63,481 nucleotides of DNA from Bacillus sp. (in: firmicutes) (GTDB lineage: Bacteria; Bacillota; Bacilli; Bacillales; Salisediminibacteriaceae). The notes beneath the pieces are model-generated. The model was not told the DNA's origin. It saw nothing but the letters and a program-made list of their open reading frames with translations, and did not search any database. Where the stretch lies: assembly GCA_003560495.1 (NCBI GenBank), contig PWLM01000189.1, positions 1 through 63,481 on the forward strand. The letters run 5' to 3'. Shown here piece by piece: positions 52,993-62,321 of the stretch; position 1 is the first letter of the stretch; each line of letters starts with the position of its first letter. The position numbers and the translations under genes are program-made.

Positions 52993-53490
52993 CTATTCCG
53001 GCTTCACAAGAAATAGTTCCTGTCCGTATTCCACCAGCTGGCCGTTTTCTGCAAGTATTTCCACAATCTCTCCATCAATTTCCGCTTCAATTTCATTCAT
53101 GAGCTTCATCGCTTCAACGATACATACGACACTTTCATTTTTTACTTTGTCACCCTTCTTCACGTAAGGATCGGCATCCGGGGAAGGCGAAGAATAAAAT
53201 GTTCCAACCATCGGCGAGAATATTTTATGAAGATTTTCAGAGTCAGAAACTTCTTTCTCCTGCTTTTTTTCTTCCGCCGCTTTCGGATCTTCCTGCTTTA
53301 CTGGAGCAGCAGGCGGCTCAGGAGTTACTTCGTGAGATGCCTGTTCCGGCTGGGGAATTTGAGCAGTGCCTCCTGAAGCACTGTTTTTCCTTAGGAGAAC
53401 CTTGGCACCATTCTGCTCGTATTTAAATTCACTGATGCTGGAATCATCAATTAATTTAATTAATTCTCGTATTTCCTGAATTTTCAACAT
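52993..53490 (-). CDS. accB: Acetyl-CoA carboxylase, biotin carboxyl carrier protein
   Basis: 165 residues from an ATG at 53490 with AGGAG 8 nt upstream. A proline-, alanine- and glutamate-rich linker (about 45-85) leads to the biotinyl domain, whose biotinylated lysine is in EAMKLMNEI near residue 130. First gene of the accB-accC-yqhY operon that makes malonyl-CoA. Confidence 0.96.
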   Translation of the reverse strand: MLKIQEIRELIKLIDDSSISEFKYEQNGAKVLLRKNSASGGTAQIPQPEQASHEVTPEPPAAPVKQEDPKAAEEKKQEKEVSDSENLHKIFSPMVGTFYSSPSPDADPYVKKGDKVKNESVVCIVEAMKLMNEIEAEIDGEIVEILAENGQLVEYGQELFLVKPE

Positions 53491-53499
53491 AGATTTCAC

Positions 53500-53831
53500 T
53501 CCTGTATTTGTTATAGTTTCGGCTGATACGTTTTTTTGGAACAGAACGAAACAGAGCCCCAGCAGCCGCTCTATTTCTGGTTGAACACTTCCGGCACAGA
53601 CGGCGCTTATTATGTACTCTATGCCAGACTGCCTATATAAGATTTATGCTACCTTAAATCATCCGGATTGAAAACCTTTTTTACAAAAACTGCCGTACTT
53701 CAGTAAAAATATTAGTATAGATACAGCATTCTTTTTGATAACGCTTACAACAATATACGAATATTGAACCTGGTGCCGGCTTATTACTATGGAGGGGCGG
53801 AACGCCACTGCGAGACCGCCCCCATCACCTT
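53500..53831. other. Intergenic region where the spoIIIA operon would be expected
   Basis: About 330 nt between accB and the next gene. In B. subtilis the eight-gene spoIIIAA-AH operon lies here; no frame resembling any of these proteins is present. The right end has a GC-rich inverted repeat, GGGGCGG/CCGCCCC (53794-53820), without a T-run. TTGATAACGC and TATTAGTATAGAT-like sequences could be promoter parts for accB. Confidence 0.6.
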
Positions 53832-54167
53832 TTACACTTCTTCTTCCGTCTTAGGGGTGTTTTTATACTCTCTGAACACAGGAAAATCTGAGAGATTATC
53901 TGGTATTTTACCGTCTTCCAGCAGTATAATCTTGACCATGTCCCTGTTTCTTGCCATATGGTATTTTTCTCCATATCCATTTTCTTTTGTATATTGTTTC
54001 AGGCTGTCGTAATCTCTTTCCTGAATGGACACGGGGGCTCCTTCAGCTTCCTCCGGCTCCTGTTCAAATCCTACTTGAAACTCCACAATTTGTATTTTGT
54101 CGTTTTTAATATTGCGCGTCTGCTCAAGAACTGCTTTAGCGCCTTCCGTTAAATCTGACCACTCCAT
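53832..54167 (-). CDS. Uncharacterised small protein downstream of efp
   Basis: 111 residues from an ATG at 54167 with AGGAGGT 7 nt upstream; longer readings overlap efp. Not recognised. It is acidic and soluble, with helix-rich beginning (SDLTEGAKAVLEQTRNI), a middle strand KIQIVEFQVGFEQEPEEAE and a basic helix KQYTKENGYGEKYHMARN. It is 40 nt from efp on the same strand, and likely cotranscribed. The B. subtilis gene at this place, yqhV, encodes a different, membrane-bound protein. Confidence 0.65.
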   Translation of the reverse strand: MEWSDLTEGAKAVLEQTRNIKNDKIQIVEFQVGFEQEPEEAEGAPVSIQERDYDSLKQYTKENGYGEKYHMARNRDMVKIILLEDGKIPDNLSDFPVFREYKNTPKTEEEV

Positions 54168-54207
54168 AACTATTACCTCCTGCATACCGGCTCGGCCGGT
54201 GTTTTTG

Positions 54208-54765
54208 TTAGGCCCGGGATACGTACTTTCCTTCCCTTGTATCAATAATGAGTCTGTCACCCTGATTGACAAAGAAAGGAACCTGTACAGTAAGACCTGT
54301 TTCCAGCGTTGCCGGTTTTGTACCTCCCGATGCTGTGTCGCCTTTGATCCCTGGTTCCGTTTCAGTTACTTCCAGCTCTACAGACTGTGGGGGCTCGACA
54401 CCAAGAATCTCATTACCGTACATGAGTATGCTGACTTCCATATTTTCTTTTAAAAATTTCAGCTGGCGTTCAATCTGTCCAGTTTGAAGATCGATTTGTT
54501 CATAAGAGGAGGTATCCATAAATGCATGGTCATCCCCGCTGGAATACAGATACTGCATTGTTTTATTTTCAATGTGTGCCTTTTCTACTTTTTCACCGGC
54601 CCGGAATGTTTTTTCCTGAGTGTTCCCCGTCCGGAGACTCCGCAGTTTAGAACGTACAAATGCTGCACCTTTTCCAGGTTTAACGTGCTGAAATTCAAGT
54701 ACCTGCCAAATATCATTATCTGTTTCAATCGTAAGTCCTGTTTTAAAATCGTTTACTGAAATCAT
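54208..54765 (-). CDS. efp: Elongation factor P
   Basis: 185 residues in three beta-barrel domains. It enters ribosomes stalled at polyproline stretches and promotes peptide-bond formation. The modified loop is KPGKGAAFV with Lys32, the residue that carries 5-aminopentanol in B. subtilis. The C-terminal [17 protein letters not shown] is typical. It follows papQ by 65 nt. Confidence 0.97.
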   Translation of the reverse strand: MISVNDFKTGLTIETDNDIWQVLEFQHVKPGKGAAFVRSKLRSLRTGNTQEKTFRAGEKVEKAHIENKTMQYLYSSGDDHAFMDTSSYEQIDLQTGQIERQLKFLKENMEVSILMYGNEILGVEPPQSVELEVTETEPGIKGDTASGGTKPATLETGLTVQVPFFVNQGDRLIIDTREGKYVSRA

Positions 54766-54830
54766 GTTTTGTTCCTCCTTTTTTAAATGTGCTGCTGAAT
54801 CAGAGCGTACTATTTTATAAACCGCAGCTG

Positions 54831-55892
54831 CTACAAAACGATCAGTTCTTTCGAAGACTTCGAAAGAATACGGCAGCCGTTTTCTGTAATTACAACGTCG
54901 TCCTCAATTCTCGTACCGCCGGTGCCCGATACATAAATTCCCGGTTCTACTGTTACTACCATTCCAGGTTCCAGCTTCTGACTGCTTCTGAAGGAAAGTC
55001 CTGGACCTTCATGCACTTCCATTCCCATACCATGGCCTGTCGAATGACCAAAAAATTCACCGTATCCTTTTTCTTTAATATAATCCCGTGTGAGAGCATC
55101 AGCTTCTATACCCGTCATACCAGGTTTCAGCCCTTCTACACCTCGGATCTGCGCTTCAAGTACTGTTTCATAAATTTCCCTCAGCTTATCTGAAGGTTCT
55201 CCAACAGCCACTGTCCTTGTAATATCTGAACAGTATCCTTTGTAGTAAGCTCCGAAGTCCAGCGTAACGAGATCTCCTGATTCAATTTTTTTATGACTGG
55301 CAACCCCATGCGGGAGAGCCGACCGGTATCCGGAAGCAACGATAATATCGAACGAGGAAGAGTCTGCGCCTTTTCTGCGCATAAAAAATTCCAGTTCATT
55401 TGACACGTCAATTTCTTTTACTCCTGGTTTAATAAAACTTTGAATATGTGTGAAAGCTTCATCAGCAATATCCACCGCTTCCTGAATGACCTTAAGTTCT
55501 TCTTCGGTTTTACGGAGACGCAGCTGTTCAACAAGCCCTTCCACCGGCACGAGTTCTACCCCGAGTTTTTCAGTATATGTTTCATATTCGCCAAATGTCA
55601 CGTGATTTTTCTCAAAGCCAAGCCGGCTGATTCCCATTTTTTTGATTTGTGAGGCCGCTTCTTCGACAAGAGGCGCTTTATGTTCAATAATCTCAAATCC
55701 CACGGCCTGGTTTTCAGCCTGGTCTGCATAGCGAAAATCCGTAATGAATTTTGCTTCTGTATTTGATATAACTGCTGCGCCTGCTGTCCCTGTAAATCCT
55801 GTAATATATCTCCGGTTATATGTACTTGTTATAATAATTCCATCAATTTCGTTCTCTTTCATCCGTGAACGGATTTCTTCTAATTTATTCAA
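54831..55892 (-). CDS. papQ: Xaa-Pro aminopeptidase family M24B (PapQ/YqhT)
   Basis: 353 residues from a TTG at 55892 with AGAAGGAGG upstream; an ATG at 55913 lies inside that RBS. N-terminal creatinase-like domain, then the pita-bread catalytic domain with metal ligands in [40 protein letters not shown] and TRIEDDVVI. It removes N-terminal residues before proline from small peptides. Located upstream of efp as in B. subtilis, a fitting pair since both deal with proline. Confidence 0.95.
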   Translation of the reverse strand: MNKLEEIRSRMKENEIDGIIITSTYNRRYITGFTGTAGAAVISNTEAKFITDFRYADQAENQAVGFEIIEHKAPLVEEAASQIKKMGISRLGFEKNHVTFGEYETYTEKLGVELVPVEGLVEQLRLRKTEEELKVIQEAVDIADEAFTHIQSFIKPGVKEIDVSNELEFFMRRKGADSSSFDIIVASGYRSALPHGVASHKKIESGDLVTLDFGAYYKGYCSDITRTVAVGEPSDKLREIYETVLEAQIRGVEGLKPGMTGIEADALTRDYIKEKGYGEFFGHSTGHGMGMEVHEGPGLSFRSSQKLEPGMVVTVEPGIYVSGTGGTRIEDDVVITENGCRILSKSSKELIVL

Positions 55893-56375
55893 TGGCTTCC
55901 TCCTTCTAAACATATTTCGACTGTCCGCTTCCCTGCTCTGCTCTTTTAACCTCAGACGCTTCGTAAATCCGGCTGCTGATACGTGAAAAAGCTCATCCCC
56001 AGCCGGCCGGGAATATATATGATAAGAGCCGCATGTCCTGCCAATCATTATGGAAAATGAACAGGTCCCCGTCGGAAAATGTTTCTGACATTTTTCTAAT
56101 GAGATATCATCATATTTTTATTTTATAGCATTGAAACAAGCGGACGCAGGTCATTACACCTTTCCCCCACTGGTATTTTATCATAAGGCTCCCTTCTTGA
56201 ATAGCTCGCCCCGCCGTTCCGATGAAAGAGAGGTGTAATATGTTAGAAGACAGGGAATAGGAATACACATATTTAATGGAGGTATTTGAATTAATAGTGT
56301 AGAATTATAGTTAATAATATCCCTGCTACCTGCCCCGAGCTGCCTGCAGCTAAACTTCCCTGGAGGTGTGAGCAT
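55893..56375. other. Intergenic region between papQ and yqhP
   Basis: About 480 nt separating divergent genes. In B. subtilis aroQ/yqhS, yqhR and yqhQ lie around here; none is present. Apart from possible promoter elements (TTGAAT near 56287 followed by TAGAAT and TAATAAT) and the RBS GGAGGTG of yqhP, I see no structure or coding region. A six-codon frame with an RBS (AGAGAGGTG, ATG at 56239) is too short to call. Confidence 0.4.
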
Positions 56376-56786
56376 ATGTCTTTTAAAAGTCTGCCCCCTG
56401 TCCTTCTTGTTGTCATCGGACTCGCGGTTTTAGGAATCGGCGGACACCTGATTCAGGATCCGGGCGGTTTTATAAGAAACATATTTGTAACAATAGGAGT
56501 TGTTACGCTGCTTATTCTGGTTTTCCGGCGCTATATTCAGCCCCGGCTCATGCAGCGTCAATCCGGTTTTCAGGTACCTGTTAAAAATGGGAGACCGGAA
56601 CCTGCTGCATCACCTGCCCACCGGAGTAAAAGCCGTCCGAAACCCCGACGCGGAAACACTGCTTTAAAAACTGTAAAACATGAAAAACGGGGAGCGCGGC
56701 CCTTGATTAAAAAACAGTCGGATGTGAAACTTACCGTTATTGAAGGAAAAAAGAACACAAAGAAAAAGAGCCGGGCTTTGTTTTAA
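56376..56786 (+). CDS. yqhP: SA1362/YqhP family small membrane protein
   Basis: 136 residues. Two hydrophobic segments (about 8-23 and 36-50) are followed by a long basic tail of Lys, Arg and Pro, as in YqhP and staphylococcal SA1362. RBS GGAGGTG. Function unknown; the tail could bind nucleic acid or acidic lipids. It ends inside its own terminator and is followed by another plus-strand membrane protein gene. Confidence 0.75.
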   Translation: MSFKSLPPVLLVVIGLAVLGIGGHLIQDPGGFIRNIFVTIGVVTLLILVFRRYIQPRLMQRQSGFQVPVKNGRPEPAASPAHRSKSRPKPRRGNTALKTVKHEKRGARPLIKKQSDVKLTVIEGKKNTKKKSRALF

Positions 56787-56804
56787 CCGCTTGGCTCTTT
56801 TTCT
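56761..56804 (+). terminator. Terminator overlapping the yqhP stop
   Basis: AGAAAAAGAGCC and GGCTCTTTTTCT pair around a 20-nt loop that contains the stop codon. Confidence 0.75.
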
Positions 56805-56842
56805 ATAGTTTTGAATGATTTTGCTCTTGGGGAGGTTTTTTT

Positions 56843-57640
56843 ATGTCGGCTCCTGCATTTTTTGTGAATATTTATTCGCAGCTGCTTTTTATAGGCTGGC
56901 TCATTACTGCCGGCACTGTTTATTGGGGGCTGGACAAACGCGCCGGTTTTCAGCTTCTTTACCTTACTATTCTTTCGCTGTCCCTCGCTTATATTATTAT
57001 TATGTATTTTCCTTATATTCAATTGAATAATCAGCAGGCGCTCGTGACCCATCCTCACGTGCAGACGACGGTTACCCTGTTTGCTTTTCTCCTGCCTCTC
57101 TGCAAAAGAAAATATGAAGTAGCATTGTGCATGGCTATTCCACTGGCAGTAAGCCTTGGCTACCTGCTGGAAGGTGTCTCCGTCTTTTCTATTACAGGCG
57201 GTATTATCATCGGAGGATTCATCAGCTACACCCTTTATCGAAGTCACGAGTGGCTGGGCTCCATGCCTGATGCCTACCTGTTTACCTTTTCTATTATTCT
57301 GCCGATATTTATTTCTGCTTTGATTTATCCAGAAGCCTATTTTCTGCTTCTTCCGGGAATTCTTCTTGGTATTGGTGTCGGAGCTTCCATGGAACAGTAC
57401 AAAATCAGACTGCACGTAGAAGCCACCCCGAGAAAAAGTAAAGTTATCGCTTTTTTTATCGGTTCCGCAGGAATTATTTTTGTACTGTCCGCTGTAAGAC
57501 CGGTATTTAGTATATTCATGACCGGGGAACTAGTAACCGGTGTTTTTATAGGTTTATGGATAACACTTATCCTTCCTTTTCTTCTCCTCGTTGCAAATTT
57601 ATATGTAAGACATGGAGATACCGAGCAGATTGTACGGTAG
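56843..57640 (+). CDS. Polytopic membrane protein, possibly a PAP2-like protein without catalytic residues
   Basis: 265 residues with about eight hydrophobic segments; RBS GGGGAGG. The order of parts recalls membrane PAP2 phosphatases: a helix ending in KR, a short HPHVQTTV stretch where SGHxxxxT is expected, a segment SLGYLLEGVSVFSITGG where SRxYLGVHxPxDVLGG is expected, and the C-terminal GILLGIGVGASMEQYKIRL found in some PAP2 proteins. The second Arg, His and Asp of the active site are missing, so a phosphatase activity is unlikely. The resemblance is judged by eye and may be wrong; otherwise a membrane protein of unknown function. Confidence 0.6.
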   Translation: MSAPAFFVNIYSQLLFIGWLITAGTVYWGLDKRAGFQLLYLTILSLSLAYIIIMYFPYIQLNNQQALVTHPHVQTTVTLFAFLLPLCKRKYEVALCMAIPLAVSLGYLLEGVSVFSITGGIIIGGFISYTLYRSHEWLGSMPDAYLFTFSIILPIFISALIYPEAYFLLLPGILLGIGVGASMEQYKIRLHVEATPRKSKVIAFFIGSAGIIFVLSAVRPVFSIFMTGELVTGVFIGLWITLILPFLLLVANLYVRHGDTEQIVR

Positions 57641-57674
57641 AGTTTACAGACTATCCTAAATAATTCCGCAGTGC

Positions 57675-57709
57675 AGAAAAAGGCTGTCCTTCACGGGCAG
57701 CCTTTTTCT
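57675..57709. terminator. Bidirectional terminator between the membrane protein gene and mntR
   Basis: AGAAAAAGGCTGTCC and GGGCAGCCTTTTTCT pair with one wobble around a 5-nt loop. Confidence 0.9.
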
Positions 57710-57735
57710 GTCTTTACTCGTTTTTTTAATTCCCG

Positions 57736-58170
57736 TCAATTATCTTTTACTGCTTCCTCATTTTTTTCCTGCACTTTACGAAGAGCTTCGACTCTTTCCG
57801 GTTCTTCTTCAAAATATTGGACGAGATCACCTACCCTGTCTATTGCTTCCCAGCTCAGGTGATGTTCAATACCTTCAACGTCCTTGTATATTCTTGATTC
57901 ATCAACTCCTATAATACGCATAAACTCTTCCAGCAGCTCATGCCGGTAAACAAGTCTTTTTCCTATCTTTCTTCCTTTAGAAGTAAGTACAAGCCCCCGG
58001 TATTTTTCGTAAACCAAATAATCATTCGCGTCTAATTTCTGTACCATTTTTGTAACGGAAGAAGGATGTACGGCTAATGCCTCTGCTATATCTGAAACAC
58101 GGGCATATCCTTTTTCATCAATCAACTGGTATATTCGTTCTAAGTAATCTTCCATACTTGGTGTCGGCAT
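57736..58170 (-). CDS. mntR: Manganese-responsive repressor MntR
   Basis: 144 residues, DtxR/MntR family. N-terminal winged helix (about 8-62, [20 protein letters not shown]) and a dimerisation domain. All six metal ligands of B. subtilis MntR are present at the same numbers: Asp8, Glu11, His77, Glu99, Glu102 and His103. With bound manganese it represses the uptake genes mntH and mntABC. The C-terminal SH3 domain of iron regulators is lacking, which separates it from DtxR/IdeR. Confidence 0.96.
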   Translation of the reverse strand: MPTPSMEDYLERIYQLIDEKGYARVSDIAEALAVHPSSVTKMVQKLDANDYLVYEKYRGLVLTSKGRKIGKRLVYRHELLEEFMRIIGVDESRIYKDVEGIEHHLSWEAIDRVGDLVQYFEEEPERVEALRKVQEKNEEAVKDN

Positions 58171-58500
58171 AGGGCATCCTCCAGACGTTTCCGCTCATAA
58201 AGTGCAGAAACTGTAATATGCACTTATATTTTAGCATAATGAATTAAGTATTTCTATGCAGTGCCGGCCCCTGCTGATAAATAAACAAGCGGGGAGGAGA
58301 ATTAATTCAGGCTTAAAGAACATAAACGGCACGTATATAAAATTTTAGCAACTACTTATCCCCAAAAAGGCCGGAACCTCCAGGTTCCGGCCTCACAATA
58401 GGTTTTCTGACATCTATACTGCAATTTGAACACAGCATTTTTATATACAGACCATTGTCTTTACTAATGTTTTGAAATCAACCAAAACAACAATTTCCTT
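58171..58500. other. Intergenic region between nrdJ and mntR
   Basis: 330 nt containing the nrdJ terminator (58364-58393) and, near mntR, its RBS CTGGAGGA. The rest is AT-rich; a TATATTTTAGCATAATG segment near 58225 could hold the mntR promoter. No gene seen. Confidence 0.45.
58364..58393 (-). terminator. Terminator of nrdJ
   Basis: AGGCCGGAACCT pairs perfectly with AGGTTCCGGCCT around 2 nt; on the minus strand it is followed by TTTTTGG. Such a small loop would open to four bases or more in RNA. Confidence 0.87.
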
Positions 58501-61068
58501 TTACAGACCACATTTCAGCTGAGCACTGCAGTTAGTACACGTGTTGCATCCGCCAATATCTTCCACCGTTCCCTGACGGCAGACCGGACACGTATCACCG
58601 ACTTCACTGCCGTAATTAACAGAAGTTGAGCGGAGATCGGCAATTGTATCAACGAGGACGACCGGTTTATTCGTTTCTCCACGTTCTTCTCCTCCGGTAA
58701 GATCAACTGCATAATTATCGTTTTCCTCGGCTTTCAGAGTAAGAACCTGGGAATCGCGGCTTCCATCCACGTATACCGTGCCACCTTTAGCTCCACCCTT
58801 GTAGAGACGTTCATAAACGCCTTTTACCTGATCAACTGTATATCCTTTTGGTGCGTTTACCGTTTTACTCAATGAACTGTCGACCCATTTCTGAATAACA
58901 CATTGAACATCCGCATGAGCTTCCGGCGCCAGATCCATACTGGATACGAACCATTCCGGAAGATTATCCGGATCCTGCTCCGGATGTTTATCAAGGTAGC
59001 GCTGAAGAATAGCCGCTTTCACTTCGATAAATTTGCCGAGACGGCCGCTTCGGAAGTATGAGAAAGAGAAGTACGGCTCCAGCCCCGTCGAAACCCCTAC
59101 CATTGTACCTGTAGAACCCGTTGGGGCTACTGTAAGCAGGTGAGAATTACGAATGCCGTAATTTCGGATACCTTCATGAATATCTTCAGGCATTTTTTTC
59201 ATGTAACCTGTCTCGGTAAATCGTGTCCGGAGATAATCCGATTCCTCAGAACTATTCCCCTCCAGATAAGGAAAGCTTCCTTTTTCTTCTGCCAGCGCAA
59301 TCGACGTACGATAGGCTGTGACAGCTATTGTTTCGAAGATTTTATCCACAAGAGCATTTCCTTCTTCAGATCCGTAGGTCGTTTCTGTTTCAATCAGCAG
59401 ATCGTGAAGACCCATAACTCCAAGACCAACGCGCCTCTCTCCCAGAGCCTGTTTAGTGTTTTCTTCCAGGAAGTATGGAGTGGCGTCAATAACGTTATCC
59501 TGCATTCTCACACCTGTTGCTACTGTACCTGCCAGCTTTTCAAAGTCTACTTCCTTTGAAACCGGATCTGCCATCTCAGCCAGGTTGACCGCTGCCAGGT
59601 TACAGACAGAATATGGAGCGAGCGGCTGCTCCCCGCACGGGTTCGTTGCAACTACTTTTTGTCCGTAGGCACTGGCATTTGTCATTTCATTTGCATTATC
59701 GATAAAGAAAATACCAGGTTCTGCCGAGTACGTGGCACAGACGTTAATTAAATTCCACAGCTCTTTTGCTGCTATTGTACGATAAGTCCTAATGCCAAAG
59801 CCGAGCTCTTTCCATTCGCGTACATCCCCGTATTCCTGCCATTCACGATTATAAGCTTCCATTTCTGCTTCATTATAGTTTTCGACATCCGGGAAACGGA
59901 GTTCATAATCCTCGTCCCTTTCGACAGCATCCATAAATTCTTTCGTAATACATACGGATATATTTGCTCCGGTTAAAAACTCAGGATTATTCACTTCGTA
60001 GGTACCACCGTCCCGCAGCTTATTTTCTGCGTCACGGATAACTTTAGGATCGAAACCTCCCTGTCCTTCTATATGCTTATAATTAACTATACTCTGATAC
60101 ATTGCTTCTTCGAGTTCTGTGAACGGCGTGAATTTTAATTTGTCCTTAATAAGTTCTTTAATCTGCTCGTCACTTGTATTTTCCAGAAGGTAGCGGAGGA
60201 TCCGCGGATTCTGCATTTTCGAAATAATAAATTCAAGAACATCCGGATGCCAGTCCGAAAGCATGATCATCTGGGCTCCGCGCCGCGAGCCTCCCTGCTC
60301 AACAAGGTGAGTCAGCTTGGCAATATCATCAAGCCATGAAACCGATCCGGAAGACTTACCGTTAACCCCCCGGGCCAGCGTATTTCGTGGACGCAGCGTG
60401 GATCCATTTGTTCCGACACCGCCGCCACGGCTCATAATTTCCATTACCTGCTTCCGGTGGTCAGAAATACCTTCTCTGGAATCTGCAACAAAAGGCATAA
60501 CATAACAGTTAAAATACGTAACATCCGTATCAGCACCGGCACCGTACAGAACACGGCCTGCCGGAACAAAGTTCATATTAACGAGTTCTTCATAAAACTT
60601 CGTAAACCACTCCTGCTGCTTCTCTTTCGTTGTTTCTACAGAAGAAAGTCCTCTGGCGTTGCGTTTCGCAATTTGTTCATAATATATTTCCAGCGGCTTT
60701 TCGATTGTAGCCAGCGGCCGCTCCACAATTCCTGTCTTTTTCTCTTCTGGTTCGTCAAGCACAGAAAGAAACTCTTCATCAACAGCAATTTTTGCTGTTC
60801 CTGTCCCCCAGTCCACTTCCGTAACAAATCCATAGCCACGCGCCGGAAATTTAGGATCCGATTTTACGGTCAGTACAACAAAATCTCCCGACTTCAGCGT
60901 TTTTTTCTCCGTGTCTTTAAATGTATAACGGTCCAGCATGACAAGTTTTGACACGCCGCTCTGCCTGCGGTGCATCTCCGGTGTTACAGGAAACACCTGT
61001 GGAAACTGCTCAATATCCTTGTTCAGCTGCTCCACATCAATTCGTTTTTCTGACATAAAGGTAGTCAC
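58501..61068 (-). CDS. nrdJ: Adenosylcobalamin-dependent ribonucleotide reductase (class II)
   Basis: 855 residues from a GTG at 61068 with AAAGGAG 8 nt upstream. It makes deoxyribonucleotides with an adenosylcobalamin radical and needs no oxygen and no small subunit. Signatures: YFNCYVMPFV with the first redox Cys near residue 190, SRGGGVGTNGSTLRPR near 215, NPCGEQPLAPYSVCNL with the radical Cys near 470, and a C-terminal zinc-ribbon tail GGCNTCTNCSAQLKCGL used for reactivation. Class II enzymes suit life with changing oxygen supply. Paired NrdR boxes stand upstream. B12 is also required by the mutase at 23-25 kb. Confidence 0.96.
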   Translation of the reverse strand: MTTFMSEKRIDVEQLNKDIEQFPQVFPVTPEMHRRQSGVSKLVMLDRYTFKDTEKKTLKSGDFVVLTVKSDPKFPARGYGFVTEVDWGTGTAKIAVDEEFLSVLDEPEEKKTGIVERPLATIEKPLEIYYEQIAKRNARGLSSVETTKEKQQEWFTKFYEELVNMNFVPAGRVLYGAGADTDVTYFNCYVMPFVADSREGISDHRKQVMEIMSRGGGVGTNGSTLRPRNTLARGVNGKSSGSVSWLDDIAKLTHLVEQGGSRRGAQMIMLSDWHPDVLEFIISKMQNPRILRYLLENTSDEQIKELIKDKLKFTPFTELEEAMYQSIVNYKHIEGQGGFDPKVIRDAENKLRDGGTYEVNNPEFLTGANISVCITKEFMDAVERDEDYELRFPDVENYNEAEMEAYNREWQEYGDVREWKELGFGIRTYRTIAAKELWNLINVCATYSAEPGIFFIDNANEMTNASAYGQKVVATNPCGEQPLAPYSVCNLAAVNLAEMADPVSKEVDFEKLAGTVATGVRMQDNVIDATPYFLEENTKQALGERRVGLGVMGLHDLLIETETTYGSEEGNALVDKIFETIAVTAYRTSIALAEEKGSFPYLEGNSSEESDYLRTRFTETGYMKKMPEDIHEGIRNYGIRNSHLLTVAPTGSTGTMVGVSTGLEPYFSFSYFRSGRLGKFIEVKAAILQRYLDKHPEQDPDNLPEWFVSSMDLAPEAHADVQCVIQKWVDSSLSKTVNAPKGYTVDQVKGVYERLYKGGAKGGTVYVDGSRDSQVLTLKAEENDNYAVDLTGGEERGETNKPVVLVDTIADLRSTSVNYGSEVGDTCPVCRQGTVEDIGGCNTCTNCSAQLKCGL

Positions 61069-61159
61069 AGGCCTCGCTCCTTTTAACTTTAAAATCCTCC
61101 GCTCTTCAAAAAGAAAGGAAGCCCTGCGGTAAAGGCTTCTTTTCAGCTGAGGTTACAAA

Positions 61160-61207
61160 ACGCTATATATTGTGTCCTTAATTAAATAAAAACACAATAT
61201 ATAGGAT
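61160..61207. promoter_or_regulatory. Tandem NrdR boxes upstream of nrdJ
   Basis: ACGCTATATATTGTGT (61160-61175) and ACACAATATATAGGAT (61192-61207) match the NrdR consensus acaCwAtATaTwGtgt at 15 and 14 of 16 bases. Their centres are 32 bp apart, three helical turns, as required for cooperative NrdR binding. They lie about 92 nt before the nrdJ start codon. Confidence 0.9.
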
Positions 61208-61353
61208 ATCTAGTGTAATTCTATACCCTGGATACGTTGTTGTAAACTCTTATTTTCTTTTCCCGGCACGGTATACTTTCTTATAGTTCCGGCGAAAACA
61301 GCTCTGGGACAAGTGCCGAGCTGTAAAAATCCTTCCATAGTCACATTAAAAAT

Positions 61354-62184
61354 TTAGTACTTATACGTCCATTTTTCTGAAGCATATTTTTCTTCAGCGA
61401 GAGCTGCAGCTTCTTCCAGCTGAGAACTTGTCAGTTCATACGGTTCCAGATGAATATTCAGCGCTTCTTCAAAACCCTTTCGAAAAGCTGCTTTAAGTTC
61501 ATCTATTGTTGCAGGGTGTTCCATCAGCTCCGACAAAGGCGCAGCCTTCGTTTTGAACCCCTGCTGCATACGTCTGCGCAGCCGATCGCTGGAAAAATTA
61601 AACATATCAAACAGTTTTTCCTCGTCGAATGTACGTATAATGGAGCCATGCTGAAGAATGATACCACGCTGACGGGTCTGGGCACTGCCGGCTATTTTCC
61701 TTCCGTTTACAACCATTTCATACCATGATGGGGCATCAAAGCAGACCGCCGACCGCGGGTTCCGGAGTTCTGCTTTTTCTCTCTCTGTTTCCGGTATCGA
61801 AAACTGGGCATCGAGTCCGAGGCTGCGGAAACCATTTAAAAGTCCCTGCGAAATAACCCGGTAGGCTTCCGTAACGGAGGCAGGCATGAGCGGGTGCGAT
61901 TCTTCAGCTATAAAGCTGTAGGTCAGTTCGTCATCATGCAGAACCGCTCTCCCTCCAGTGGGACGGCGTACGAGTCCTGCTCCGTGGGCGGTAACCATTT
62001 CTATATTTATATCTTTATGGATGCGTTGAAAATAGCCGAGGGAGAGTCCTGCCGGTTTCCATTCGTAAAAACGGACTACAGGGGGAATTTCCCCTTCCCG
62101 GTGCCAGTCCATCAGTTTTTCATCCAGTGCCATATTGAAGGCAGGCGATTGTTTTCCTGAATCTATGTAAAGCCAAGTTTCCAC
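61354..62184 (-). CDS. lipM: Octanoyltransferase LipM
   Basis: 276 residues from a GTG at 62184 with GGAGG upstream. It moves octanoyl from acyl carrier protein to GcvH, the first step of lipoate synthesis in bacilli. Fold and motifs of the LipB/LplA family: [17 protein letters not shown] near residue 75 and [11 protein letters not shown] near 150, whose Cys is the acyl-enzyme nucleophile, with the Lys in GRKIAGSAQ. Close to gcvPB, whose complex uses lipoylated GcvH, and functionally linked to BkdB. Confidence 0.95.
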   Translation of the reverse strand: METWLYIDSGKQSPAFNMALDEKLMDWHREGEIPPVVRFYEWKPAGLSLGYFQRIHKDINIEMVTAHGAGLVRRPTGGRAVLHDDELTYSFIAEESHPLMPASVTEAYRVISQGLLNGFRSLGLDAQFSIPETEREKAELRNPRSAVCFDAPSWYEMVVNGRKIAGSAQTRQRGIILQHGSIIRTFDEEKLFDMFNFSSDRLRRRMQQGFKTKAAPLSELMEHPATIDELKAAFRKGFEEALNIHLEPYELTSSQLEEAAALAEEKYASEKWTYKY

Positions 62185-62321
62185 GTTGATATTCCTCCTG
62201 ACTCTATTATCATACCTAAAAAAACACCGAGTTACAAAAAGAATTCTTCAAGGATTGCACAAATCATTATTAAGGTATATCATTTATGAAGATACTTGTA
62301 AATCATCAAAGGAGTGGCAAT

